A stretch of DNA of 64,000 bases from Owenia fusiformis (taxonomy: Eukaryota > Annelida > Polychaeta > Sabellida > Oweniidae): assembly GCA_903813345.2 (NCBI GenBank), contig CAIIXF020000006.1:3865096-3929095 (forward strand), read 5' to 3'. Made by a program: the position numbers and the translations under genes. The notes below the pieces were generated by a model, which was not told the origin of the DNA, did no database searches, and saw nothing but the letters and a program-made list of their open reading frames with translations. Position 1 is the stretch's first letter. Each line of letters opens with the position of its first letter. Shown piece after piece: positions 20,753 to 32,101 of the stretch.

Positions 20753-23700
20753 CTATAGTAACGTCACACCGACAGTACTCAATGCATCTACTGCCCATTG
20801 GGGGTATTGTTTATGTGGAAACTGCTCTAACATAAAGTTCTGTATAAACTTGGGAAGTGTATCCTCCATTATACTCTTTCTCACATACTTCATTAGGTTT
20901 AACTGAAAATATATACAAAACAACTACATTATAGAGTTTAAATCAAGTGTTTTCCTCAAATACTGTACTCCAGGTAAATTTCAACGCTATAAAATTTCGC
21001 AATTTTTCAAAATTGCAATTTCGTGGCTATTTAATTTTGCGGATTTGAGTTGATGACATTTCGCGAACTGCACAAGTTGAATTTTTTCCGATTACCGTGA
21101 ATCAATGCATATCTGGCTATTTTAGCCCGTTCAGAATCCGATTAATGTTTGTATTTCCCACGTTTAGGGCATTTATTTGAATATTCTTGAATGGCTTTTT
21201 CAACTTCAATTTGTAGGATATCATTGTTGTCAACAGTTCTTGACTTTGTTGGCCTAATAAGCCAATTCAAAATGTTAGACATTTTAGGCCTTTTTTGAAT
21301 TATCACCAAACAACACTAGACGAAACGTTTTACACCGAACGTAACATATCAAAAGTCCCGTTTCAAATCCCCGGGGATTTAAAAGACAAATTTCGCGACG
21401 ATAAATGTTCGCGATTTTACTATATTCGCGAACAAAGCGAAATTAAATCGCATGCGAACAATACCCGGAGTACAGTATATGCTTGAGTCAAGTCAGAACT
21501 AATTTTACATTGGGGATACAATTTTTCATGCAGCTTAATGACAAGGTGGGTAATTGATCCCAAAACATAACAAATTAGAATTCAGACCTCTTATCTCAAA
21601 AATGTTATCAAACATTTATTGATACTTTCAAATTGAAATGCATTTGCCCACTCGTACATATTTTCAAGATCAATATCCTATGCAAGCTAAAAATGTCCAA
21701 AAATTTAATGTCATACTTAAATCAAAAATAGCTACCTTAAAAACCCATAATTCCCAAAATATAATCAATTCTAGATTTTCAGATCGAGTCACTCGTTGAA
21801 AGGTACATTTCAAAATATGATTTGTTGAAAAGATGGGCTTCATTATTTCTTAACCAACAGTTAACCAAAACATGCAAGTCTTACCTGGTAAGCAACATTA
21901 TGAAGAGTCACTAGATGGCAGGCTATGGTTTCCTTAGTAACAATAGAATGTAAATAAGCTCTGGAATAGTTTCTGCATGTCAAACATTCACAGTTGTCAT
22001 CTATTGGTCGTGTATCATTGGCATAAACCTCCTTCTTTAGCTGAAGTTGACCACTTGGAACCAAAGCTGTGCCAAACCTCTGGAAAAATATATACCATTC
22101 AAAAGGAAATGTGAATGTTTCAGCATGATGGATTAAATATGGAATGTCATTCACCATCGCCAAAAAGGATCTTAAGAAACAAATTTTAGATATAAAAAAC
22201 AAAACATCAATCCTAACTTGCCATTTCACGAATTACTTACAGCAGTTCTTGTTGGAAAGACACAGTCAAACATATCACAGCCAAGAGCACTGCATACGAC
22301 AAGATCAACAGCATAACTGAAATTCAATATGTGCGGTATATGAATGGACTTTCATGAATAGGTTACAGGTAAGGATATTTGCCTACATTTTGTTCTCATA
22401 AGTAGTCTATTAAATACAAAAATTGAAATATTTCAAGCGATAAACTTGGAAATTGTTAAATGTTAATTACTGACCCAACTCCCATCAGGTATCTGGGTTT
22501 CTCTTTCGGCAAAGAGTCTGTTGAAATGTTCACCATTTTCCAAAAATGTTGTTTCTCCTCCCCTCCACTTAAGCCTCCTATTGCAAACCCAGGGACATCA
22601 CGTTTAGTCATCTCTACAACAAATGAAATTCAACATTTTAATTTATACCCTGATTTTATTCTATTCAGAATTGTGAACAGTATTCATAATGCATTTCTAT
22701 TTATACAAATAATCTCCATAGTGATAAGTCACTGTAAGTGAGTAATGTGCAGATTGAATAATTATATAAGCATGGCATTTCAGATTCAAAGAATATATTA
22801 ACACAGAACCATTTATTGGCTTGTCATGACGAGTTCAGTCCATACACCTTGCTTAAATTATTCACCTCTTTTCCAACCATTTCTGATTGTCTGCAAGCCT
22901 CTCACACCTACTTACCTTCTATGCACTGATTCCTAAGTGTCTCATCCAGACCTCCTTGTACAATAGCAAACAGGTTCTGCTTACTTGTGTTCTTGTGGGC
23001 CTTGATGCATCTGTCCAACCAACGGATTGACCTGCAAAATGTCTCATGTTAAGTTCAATAATCTGTTTACATGCATTGCATAGATCATTTAGATTTAAAA
23101 ATAAGTTACCCTTTGTCCATGTACGGTATATTTGGACTCCAGAAAATTAATATTCTTAGCAGCAAATGAACCTATTGTTTTTAAAAGTTTTGAATTAATA
23201 AAAATGATAACAAAATGAGCCATTAATTGAAATAAAAAGTTACAGGAGTGAAACGATTATTACAGCTGCTAATGTCAACTTCCATTGCTCAATGCTTGCC
23301 CTTAAAAGTAATGACTGTAACAATTTGCCACAACTTCCTAAATCTTGATGGTGACTTGTACCATAGTTGTATCTTGTATCATGGGCTTTCCATACTTGTA
23401 TTAAGTAAAATAAATACATTTAAATACTGAGACACTTTGAACCACTCCCTGAAGTTTTACTAGATTCTCTGATTAGTATAATTACTAAGAATCACTTTAT
23501 GTAAGAAAATGTAAGTAACAAAAAATTCTTAGAGTGAACATAGCTTTTATGTATTTATATAATCATAATAGTTCATATGCAAGCCTACCTGTGCATTGCC
23601 TCCTCTACTCTTGGTCCTGAGGTAGTACTGCTGACTACATCATCCAACTGCATCATGATGTCTGCCCCTGGAATACATTACAATCATGAAAATAAAGGAT

Positions 23701-24659
23701 ATGTCAAGATACACACTTTTAGATAAGATATTCCACATTTATCATTTAAAAAGTTATACAATCATTTTGAAAGATACTTATTGTATGTTTAAATAATTGT
23801 ACTTAGTACTATTGTAGAGTCACATGCACTGACCCAATGCTCAAGTTTGATTATAGGCAATTCTTTTCCTTAGGATGGCTTCATTCTGTTCTCACAAACT
23901 ATATTTATTCTTCTCATCCTATTTGTGAGTGATTTATAATTCTGTCTACTCACAAATATTCCATCTACTCACCAGTACTATTTCATCTACTCATCCATAT
24001 TATTCCATCTACTCACCAGTTATATTTCATCTACTCATCCATATTATTCCATCTACTCACCAGTACTATTTCATCTACTCATCCATATTATTCCATCGAC
24101 TCACCAATACTATTCTGTATTCTCATAGATTCCTCGGGGGTCAGCATCATCTCAGAACCATCATGTGGTGATTCAAACTTCACTCCTTGTTCTGTAATCT
24201 CTGCAAGTTTCAGTAACGAAACCATCTGGAATCCTCCACTGTCCTGGAACACACAATCTTTATCATAATCATAATGTTCTGCATTTAACTCAATCCGCTG
24301 AATACAAAGCTGACTTACATAAACATACAAACATACACGTGTCTTTAACATCTAGACAAGACAAGAAATCTTACTGTAAGTAGAGCTCGATTCCATCTCA
24401 TCCAATTATGTAGGCCTCCAGCTTGTGTTAATAACTCAGGCCCTGGCCTATGACCTAGGTGGTATGTATTAGACAGCATTATCTGACAACCTAAGTCTTC
24501 TAATTGCTCGGGTAGGATGCCTTTCAGTGTTCCCTGGGTACCAACTGGCATGAACACTGGAGTGTCTACGACCTGATGAGGGAGTGTCAGCTGACAGACA
24601 CGTGCCTTTGTAGTTGAGCATTCACCAAGAATCTTTAGGCTAAGAGCATGCTTTGCCAT
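20753..24659 (-). CDS. QTRT1: Queuine tRNA-ribosyltransferase catalytic subunit 1
   Basis: Eight exons on the minus strand: 24375-24659, 24105-24243, 23589-23667, 22916-23031, 22475-22613, 22241-22316, 21885-22079, 20753-20902. Together they give 392 residues (human 403) with every splice phase consistent. The enzyme, with QTRT2, swaps guanine-34 for queuine in the anticodon of tRNA Asp, Asn, His and Tyr. Hallmarks: P-V-F-M-P-V-G-T-Q near residue 34, D-S-G-G-F-Q-M from D96 (active-site Asp region), [23 protein letters not shown] with the nucleophilic Asp at about 270, and zinc ligands C308, C310, C313 and H338. The last exon, which is short, was found by translating 20753-20902 and matches the human C-terminus in pattern (K-x-V-R-K-S-I, then [10 protein letters not shown]). 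All catalytic and zinc residues are intact. Intron 7 carries a transposon remnant and intron 2 a minisatellite next to the splice donor. Confidence 0.97.
20961..21477. mobile_element. TACTGTACTCC-ended element, copy 1 (QTRT1 intron 7)
   Basis: The segment starts TACTGTACTCC and ends GGAGTACAGTA, inverted copies of each other. Inside are many TTCGCG/CGCGAA motifs arranged as longer inverted arms (AATTTCGCAATTTTTC... and ...GTTCGCGATTTTAC). A second copy lies at 33374-33734. The TA at both ends would suit a TA-targeting element. The frame at 21295-21486 lies wholly in it and is not a gene. Confidence 0.75.
23941..24112. repeat. ~43-bp minisatellite abutting the QTRT1 exon 2 splice donor
   Basis: About four copies of a unit containing CCATCTACTCACCAGTACTA and TTTCATCTACTCATCCATAT. 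Read on the minus strand, each unit contains TACTGGTGAGT. The unit nearest the exon is the real donor of QTRT1 exon 2 (ATTG|GTGAGT, boundary 24105), so the array repeats a donor-like sequence into the intron. Confidence 0.85.
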
Positions 24660-26667
24660 TGTCTGGATTTTACCAGCTGCCAGTGTTTGAGATTCCTAGA
24701 TGATGAGTGAGTGGAGTGTATTGGACTAACTCTCGCACTCAATAGTGTTGGTCAGTGAAAAGGTTTACAGTACATTGATGTAAGGTCAGAAATATACAGA
24801 ATAAGGTCAAACTGACTTCGTAGTCGTCTTTTCCCTGGAAAAATGAAACATTTGGGCGATAATATGTGAAATTTCATCAAAGTAACAATAAAAGCTACTT
24901 TTGTTTACATATCGGACCCAAATAACGTTTAAAACAAAAGACAAACTTTAGTTATTGTATAAAGAATCAGATTTTAGAGAATTAGACAAACATAAAGTTA
25001 TAATTACTTCTGAAATGTGATAAACGTGTCACCAAACCTACTTGTTTACTTCCGCATGCTATACGTTAAATTTCCGAACGATCAAATACAAGCTTTGAAA
25101 CGAACGTTCGCCTCATTGTAATTCGTGATACCTTTCAGTAAATGCAATCTGCAACTGGTTCGGTACAGAATACAGATTGCTCACAGTAGAAATGAATTTC
25201 GTAAAACTAAAGTAAAACTTTTCCAATTGGGAGCCCTAGAGGTGTTTTAGTTCGCAGAAATTCAGTCACACCACAGGATCTTGTAGCACGTTTATGATGA
25301 CTGATATGGGGCTGCCTGATATGGGAGACTGATATGCTTTATATATTTTTATATTATACTATAGGGCCTATCATAGTGCTCATCTCATATCATAGTGCTA
25401 CATGTCTCTGTGAGTCACACAGACACGGGAACAAGAGTTCATCCCCCTCCCACTCACTATGTAATACTTATTTTTTACATTATTCAGTGACGGGGGAGTG
25501 GGGATTTAAATCTTCTTCCTCGGCCTGTGTCCAGTCATGATGGTACTTACCTCAATGTGGAGTCGTTCTACTACAGGTTTTAAAGGGACTATTTTCCCAA
25601 AATATCCATTGCATGATTTATGAATCTCAAAATGGTAAATGGGTACAGTCTGAACAATAAATAATTGATTTGCTGAAGTGGGATTTCACATGTTTAAAAT
25701 TAGAGAATTTTCAAGAGGCCATACATGTACATCTCAGTGGATGAGAGCAGTATACAAAATGTGAAATAAACAAATTTTAGGGGATATGTACTTAGACAAT
25801 ATTGGAGACTATGGGCTTTCAAACCATGGTTTCCAATATGGTGGTTTGGAAGTGGTGATGGGAAATTGACTACTCATTTTTTCCTGTTCCTAGAAAGAAT
25901 ATGAAGGCAAAGGTCACACACCTTGGGGTTCGCTCTAAGGGCATTCTGTCAGCTAGTAATGATAACTACATGCCTGGGTAAATAAGGCATTTGCATAGCA
26001 ACATATCATCACTTGGTTGCAAACACAATTTGAGGGTGAAATGTTAAAAGTTGTTCACTTAACTACAGGCACCAACTTGGCAGATAAAAGAATAAAACAA
26101 TACATATAAACTTCAATTTGCTTCAATATTCAGGAAGCCTATTTTTATTTATGTACAGGTTCAGTATACATACCATAGAAAACACAAACATTATACAAAT
26201 CAAAATAAAAATGAATGATTGAAGCAGCCAATACATTAAGTTCTCAATATTCCAATATCATACTTCAAATTTCAAGACATTTACTTAAAGCATGCATGAA
26301 AAATGATTTGTTAATACTAAAGATTAGGAAAACTAATGGAATTCATTTATCTATTTCTTCATGTGAACTGTAAAACTGAAACATTCAAAATAAAATTGAT
26401 CATAAAAGAGTTCAAATCACACAGATACCAAATTAAAGTTATAATAGGAGCCAGGATCTAAGATGGATTAAAGCGGACTTCGCAATAGGCTAAAGTTGGC
26501 CTAGAAGCCTGTCTAGAGCTATAATGGGCTTAGGACAGGCCAATTTCATATTGGGCCTTGGAGCCATAACAGTTTCATAATAGGCCAATATGGTCAGAGT
26601 TTGGTCTCCAATCACTTATCACACAGTCAAATAAGATCAACACAAGAGTTCCTTTATGAGCATTGCG
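24660..26667. other. Interval between PFDN6 and QTRT1
   Basis: Holds the QTRT1 upstream region (right of 24659) and the PFDN6 3' flank, where an AATAAA on the minus strand at 26144-26149 is a possible polyadenylation signal. The frame at 25334-25540 lacks recognisable features. No further gene seen. Confidence 0.5.
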
Positions 26668-29482
26668 CTATGCTTTTGCAGCTGCTTTCACTTGTTGTTG
26701 TTGGAACTGTTGCTGCACTTTGTTCAGGTTTTCCCGATGTGTCTCTTGCTTACTCTCGAGATCTTTGATAATCGTTTCATGGCGTTTTCTGGAAATACAA
26801 AAATGAATAGCATCCGTTTAATTATTTTATGTGATTATGCAGTGAGCCCCAAATGAGTTATGCTCAACAATGTGCAAAATCCTATTTTACTATTTTGGTC
26901 AAAAATATGTAAATATTTCATCAATGCACACAGATTTTCAACAGAGTGGGATTTAAAGAAATATGTGACACATTTTGCCTTATAAGAAATACTTTACACA
27001 TTTGGCATACTGCTTTATAAAATTATAGTCGACTTACAATTCTCCATTTATATATTCTATTCTTTTCTGTACATTGGACTTAGCCTCTGTCTGGTCTTGC
27101 TTCACAAGGACAGGACCCATCATCTTGTATACATTTGCACCATCCTCCAGGTTATCTAATTCCTGAAAACATTTTACACAAGTGAGTAAATAAGATGACT
27201 GAAGTAGGCTCTTGCAATTCTTTGCATCAAGTATCTGCTTCACACTATGTGCAGATGGGTACATTCCTAACAGTGCCTAGGAAAATGATTATCAAAATGC
27301 AAGACAAAGGTATTGTTACAGTTTTGACATGTATGAGTAAGAAATGATTTCTTCTTATTCCTTCTGGACCACTTTTCTCACTTTTAGTGGTTAGTCTAGC
27401 AACAAGTCTTTGAAAGTTTTATCCCCCCCCCCCCCCATTACCCACCTCCCGATGTGTGAAGCGTGTGAGAAGTTTCTATACCTTTTCATAAGTTTCAGAG
27501 GTACTCATTTTATTTTACCAAGGATTCACATGTACATGAGAGTAAAACCCATACATCTGAACACCTGTATAATCTGAACACCTCCCAATGTGAACACTTT
27601 CTCTCAGTCCCGATTTCTTAATCTCCCAGTGACTCCCTTGTAAAGAAACCTTGTATGTTGTGAGCACCTGGAAAGTTTGGCCTGTCCAAGAGGCATTCCA
27701 ATCTATGTTACTATACTTGCTAGTCTCTTACCTCTTTTACTAAAGTATTCTCTTGAAGTTGTGCATCCAGCTGTTGTCTTGTGGTCACATATTTCTGATA
27801 ATCTGAATTCAAAAAGCAAAATGTTCTAATGATTCACTTGTCCAAGTATTGAAAACCATTGGAATGTATCTTTTTGGAACTGCAAAACATGGAAAATTCA
27901 CCAGTCTGAGACTAGTGTTTTATGCTGTTCTAATACACTAATACTGACATCTTATATCTTAAAGTAGTAGCAAAATACAATTTATTTTCTCTTGGATGGA
28001 GTACTTATACGCATACCTATTTCAACAAGTTCACTGGTTATCCGCTCGATTACGCTGCTTACCGAAACAAAATGTCGGAACATCGAAGGTACGAATTTTT
28101 TTTTTCCTTATTCCACGTGTTGTAGGCAGAATCTCCACGACGTTTTTTCTCACAAACATATATCATTGTAATATGATTTAGAAAATGTACATGTTTGCGA
28201 AAAAAATAGCTCAGAAGACAACAGAATTGTCGATTTAATTCTTCACTTTAGTTACATAAACGGTTTGGGTTAAAAGTGCAGATCTTAACTGTTTTTCGAA
28301 AAACCGTTTCTGTAACTTAAGTGAGGAATTAAATCCAGATTTTGTTGTCAACTGAACTATTTGTTTGCAAATATGTACATTTTCTTAAACATATGATACT
28401 GATACATGTTTGTCTTAAAAATATTGTGGGAATTCTGCCTACAACATGTGAAATAGAGGAAAAAGAGAAATCGTACCTTCGATGTTCCAACATTTTGTTA
28501 CCGAAACGAACCATTTCGGTAATCAGCGTAATCGAGTGGATCACCAGTGAAGTTAACCTAGTCCAGATCTTTTAACTTTCCACTATATAACCAATGACAA
28601 TTTACAAGTCATATGAAAGCAACAACATATATAGTTCAGCTTTGGAAAAATTTGGTTCAGACTACAGTAACATTGAAATGGCAAATCATGTCAATAAATA
28701 AACCATTGTTGATGGCACTGATTGAAATGCTGTTGACAAGTAGTTTATGAGTTGCATATTATTCTACCATTGGATCTATTCATTATCCTTGGGAATGCAT
28801 TATATTACCAATTTATTCCAACAATGCGAGAATGCATTTCAGAAATCGAGCAGAATCACCACATTTAACGCAAAATGTCAGCATACAGTCAAGAAGGTCT
28901 ATTGCATATTATCATGGGCTTTCAATTAGATGATATTATTGAGGAAATAGGTTTCAGCTAATCTGGAATTTGCGTTGCATGAATGCATAGCATTAAGTGA
29001 AGCCTAATATGGCAACAGGATTAATAATGATAGCCATATTGGGTTTAACTTATTGAACTAAAGAATAACATGTGGGATGCCATGCTTGGAACACCAACGC
29101 CTAACATCGATAATGTACGATTCAATAACAAACTTTGCTGATTGCATACCAAGCTTTTGTCTGATAAACACTATAAAGTGATAAAAGTTGTCTTCCCTAT
29201 TTGCTGGGATCCATAAATTTGCTCTATAGCAGATCCATAATTTATATTATCACCCCATTTTTTTCAAAACTGACAGATAAATTTCAATTTTTTCATGCCA
29301 TGTTCTGATCCAAATTTTACTAATTTTGACAATATTTAGGATCATTCATTTATAAGAATAACACGCCTCATAACCTGCTTAACATGTTACAAACTCAATA
29401 ATTAATACAAAATGTTACCTTTTTGTACAGATTTGAGTTTTTCATACTCGGTTTGTAATCGTTTTTGTAGTCCCTCTGCCAT
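26668..29482 (-). CDS. PFDN6: Prefoldin subunit 6
   Basis: Four minus-strand exons: 29419-29482, 27732-27802, 27038-27162, 26668-26788. They join in frame into 126 residues (human 129). Prefoldin is a cytosolic six-subunit jellyfish-shaped chaperone that hands nascent actin and tubulin to the CCT chaperonin; subunit 6 is a beta-type subunit. Seen in the sequence: an N-terminal helix starting M-A-E-G-L-Q-K-R-L-Q, the second-exon block R-Q-Q-L-D-A-Q-L-Q-E-N, the hairpin core V-Y-K-M-M-G-P-V-L-V-K-Q typical of beta subunits, and a Gln/Lys-rich C-terminal coiled coil. Start and stop match family length. Intron 1 (1.6 kb) contains a 522-bp palindrome and an older MITE. It lies in the same orientation as QTRT1 about 2 kb away; no functional link is implied. 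Confidence 0.97.
27543..27715. mobile_element. MITE copy in PFDN6 intron 1
   Basis: Begins near GTAAAACCCATACATC, carries several TGAACACCT motifs and ends near GGCATTCCAATC. Motif order agrees with the copies at 6944-7117 and 7830-7985. A 14-base run of C lies just before it (27423-27436). Confidence 0.55.
28030..28551. mobile_element. 522-bp palindromic foldback element in PFDN6 intron 1
   Basis: The left half (28030 to about 28290) and right half (about 28300-28551) are reverse complements over nearly their whole length, with moderate divergence: the left starts TTCACTGGTTATCCGCTCG and the right ends CGAGTGGATCACCAGTGAA. The middle joins at AAACGGTTTGGG...CGAAAAACCGTTT. Short opposite-strand frames at 28329-28544 and 28342-28575 are mirror images caused by the palindrome. 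Transcribed within the PFDN6 pre-mRNA it would fold into a long double-stranded hairpin. Confidence 0.88.
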
Positions 29483-29843
29483 GGCGATTAAATGTGAGGA
29501 GGAATAATCCTTACCGCCAAAATACTGAGATATTATTGCGTTATTATGTGAACATTTCGATATGCAAAATATATCTAAAAGAAAAAATAAAACATATATT
29601 TGATCAAAAATTCATTTTATTCATCTAAAATATAAAGTCTACTACTGACTTCGACGTCGCCAAAATTGATTAATGACCTTGACCTCGAAAACTTTCAAGT
29701 TTTGTAAGCTAGAAGTTTCACTTCCAACTTAGGACCTAACTGCTACATCAACAGGTAGGTGTCATAACTCGTGTACTCATGAACATTATTCGTAACGAGC
29801 TTGAGTTAGCTACAGTCAATTTACTTGGACCTCGTCCTTAGTT

Positions 29844-30613
29844 TAGACTAAGTTCTTCGCCAGCTAAAATGTCACTCGACTTTTTTGCAAAAAACCTTCC
29901 AAAAAGTAACAGTCGCATTAATTCACATTGTCGTACTTACAAAATGATCCACCGCCTAACTTATGCACCATCGAACTCGGTAATATTGTACACGTAACTG
30001 TTAATTACCGTAAATTCCCATAGAAAACTGGGTTTGCTTTTCAACATTTCAAGCGAAAATTCTCTACGGAGCTTTTGTTTTTCTGACGTAATTTCTTCTA
30101 AGAAATCGGTGCCGTGATAGGTTCAGTTCATCTTATTTCGCAAGGGGTGTCATCTATTTAGAATATTTATTTTCATCTTGTCCAGTCCTATATACAACCA
30201 TGGGCTCTAAAGCCCATGATACAACCTGCCCTTATCCTTTTCGCTTGTAAAACCGCGTAGTAATGTTGAAATTATGGTATAGATTCTCTGAGAGTGGCGA
30301 CATGTCTGCATCTCTACCATCTTGCGTTTGACACCCTTCGTTTTGGGCGAGTCCAAGTAAACCGCACATCCATGTGATTAGAAAATAGACATTTTTCAAG
30401 AAAATTCGAGCGGTGAGACAGATTACTCTGGTCAAACTGAGTTTTTGACGAAACTTATGAAAGAATCAATAAAAGGTAAGTGATATACATTAGGCAAATG
30501 CCAAAAATTAAACATGGCGCCAATTTGAAACTTCAGAATGCCTTCTGTGATTCAAAATCACAATAAAAGTCGAGTGACATTTTAGCTAGCGAAGAACTTA
30601 AAGACTAGTCTAT
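29844..30613. repeat. 44-bp inverted repeats flanking a 0.7 kb segment
   Basis: The sequence AGTTCTTCGCCAGCTAAAAT running on into GTCACTCGACTTTT at 29851-29887 recurs inverted at 30564-30600 with one or two changes (AAAAGTCGAGTGACATTTTA, then GCTAGCGAAGAACT). TAGACTA (29844) and TAGTCTA (30605) extend the ends. Either terminal repeats of an element or a duplicated promoter-proximal block. Confidence 0.7.
30199..30218. repeat. Short perfect palindrome CATGGGCT...AGCCCATG
   Basis: CATGGGCT and AGCCCATG are separated by four bases. A longer relative occurs at 52813-52839 (CCATGGGCTCT...AGAGCCCATGG). This may be a shared end motif of a repeat family, or a terminator-like hairpin. Confidence 0.6.
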
Positions 30614-30715
30614 ATGTTCGTTTTTTATTTATCGCTTTCAATATCGGTGATGATGTCCGACCGTCAACTCAAATCCATTAGGCTTACAGCCTGAGCAATA
30701 AATAAATGAGTAGGC

Positions 30716-31040
30716 AGGGACGTAGCCAGCAAAGGGGGTGCAATTGATCTTTGGGGTTTGCATTGATGCGAGCGAAACCAATCCCCGGGGGGTTCACTGT
30801 TACAAAATTCTGCGGGAGTCCTCAGCTGAGCCCTCAGATATCAAAGGCCCGTAGTCAGAGTTTTCCAAGGGGGGTTCACTTTTCAAAAAAATTCTAGGGG
30901 GGGTTCACTTTGGTAAATTTGACAAAAATCACCCAAAAATAGTCGGAATGGTGAAAAACTGCATGATTTTGAAAGAAATTTTGGCCAGGGGGGGGGGGGT
31001 TCGCCCGAATCCCCCTGAACTCCCCCTGGCTACGGGCCTG
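30716..31040. mobile_element. GTAGCCAG/GGGGTTCA-family repeat, composite copy
   Basis: Ends are inverted: GGCAGGGACGTAGCCAG on the left, CTGGCTACGGGCCTG on the right. The internal GGGGGGTTCACTTTTCAAAA and CTGCATGATTTTGAAAGAAA recur in the copies at 13228-13410 and 43303-43500. An internal GGCCCGTAGTCAG suggests one element inserted in another. Confidence 0.7.
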
Positions 31041-31097
31041 TATCAATATGTTCCCATAGGAATCTGTTAAATTTCAATGTGTTCCCTAACCAACCAT

Positions 31098-31203
31098 AAT
31101 AAGGACAAAGGCCATACCAAATGTCCAATTATAAGACCAATGCCACACCAAATGTCCAAATACAGGACCAATGCCATACCAAATATCCAAATATAAGACC
31201 ATG
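31098..31203. repeat. ~33-bp tandem repeat, about three copies
   Basis: Repeats of ACCAATGCCATACCAAATGT followed by CCAAATATAAG. The minus-strand frame at 31086-31271 is a by-product of it. Confidence 0.8.
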
Positions 31204-32101
31204 AGGTCTTGATTGAAAAAGATTTTGATCATGGAATATATGTTGACTCTCACTTGTAAGTTGTAAATCAAAAAGTGATTAATATTATTATGCTAACTCT
31301 GTTATCGCACATCAAAATAAAACAATTTTCTATCATTTTCTGAATGAAATAAAGTGTGAAATGCACGTTGATTCAATTTTAATCGACACATTGGCTTCTT
31401 TTTCAATTTTTATCCACCTGGTTTATTTTTCGTTTGAATGACGACCATTAGTGCTGATTAACCCTTGAAATTTGCCCAAATCACAGGTATTTATTCTTTC
31501 TAAATTCACAAAATTTAATCTCTGCCAATTTTCCAATTTTGCCCAATTCGCAATTAAATCACGCCAAGTTTAGTTGACTAACTGTATTTTATTTTAGAAA
31601 AATGTATGGGATCGATGCTAAAATTACTCCAATTACTTGATGGAGAAACGTTCTAAAGGTTCACTGCACTTCTTCTTCTATTACAGTACAGACTCCTCTT
31701 GAGGATATTTCGTACTATGTGTGCTTGCCTGTGGTGTATATACAATTGTAGTGTGAATGTGCATTAAAATTTCTAAAATCATTTTATTGTTTTCCCCTTA
31801 ATAACTGATGATATGTCTGCCGGGTGCAAGGTCAATACCTTGACTCTATTCTCTATATTTCAGGAAATTTAACCTCTCTAATTCAATAGGTTTAAACTTG
31901 ATGTCAAATTTGATGAATTCAAAAAAAATGGAAGAACCCATGTAAACCAATGGGAATTGCCTGGATTGTGATTATAAAAAGTGTGAAGTACATTTTACCT
32001 GTATTTTAGTTTGTGATTCTAATTTTATTTTTGATTCCAGTAAAAAACAATGAAAACAGGAAGATCATCAAAAAAATGAATCATTCAAAGAATTTGTAAT
32101 C

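Larger units (their letters stand above)
29483..32101. other. Intergenic region between leftward PFDN6 and rightward tocopherol-cyclase-like gene
   Basis: The two genes point away from each other, so both promoters should lie here. A plus-strand donor AAAAG|GTAAGTGA at 30476 and an acceptor TTTTTGATTCCAG ending at 32040 could bound a 5' UTR intron of the 32102 gene. The interval also holds a pair of inverted repeats, a short palindrome (30199-30218), a dispersed repeat and a small tandem repeat. Confidence 0.45.

Noticed and set aside
20539-20835. 98-codon plus-strand frame
   Set aside because: Antisense to QTRT1 exon 8, which has strong homology.
30232-30435. 67-codon minus-strand frame with a hydrophobic stretch and Cys residues
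   Set aside because: No recognised family and no donor or partner exon; kept only as a note in a finding.
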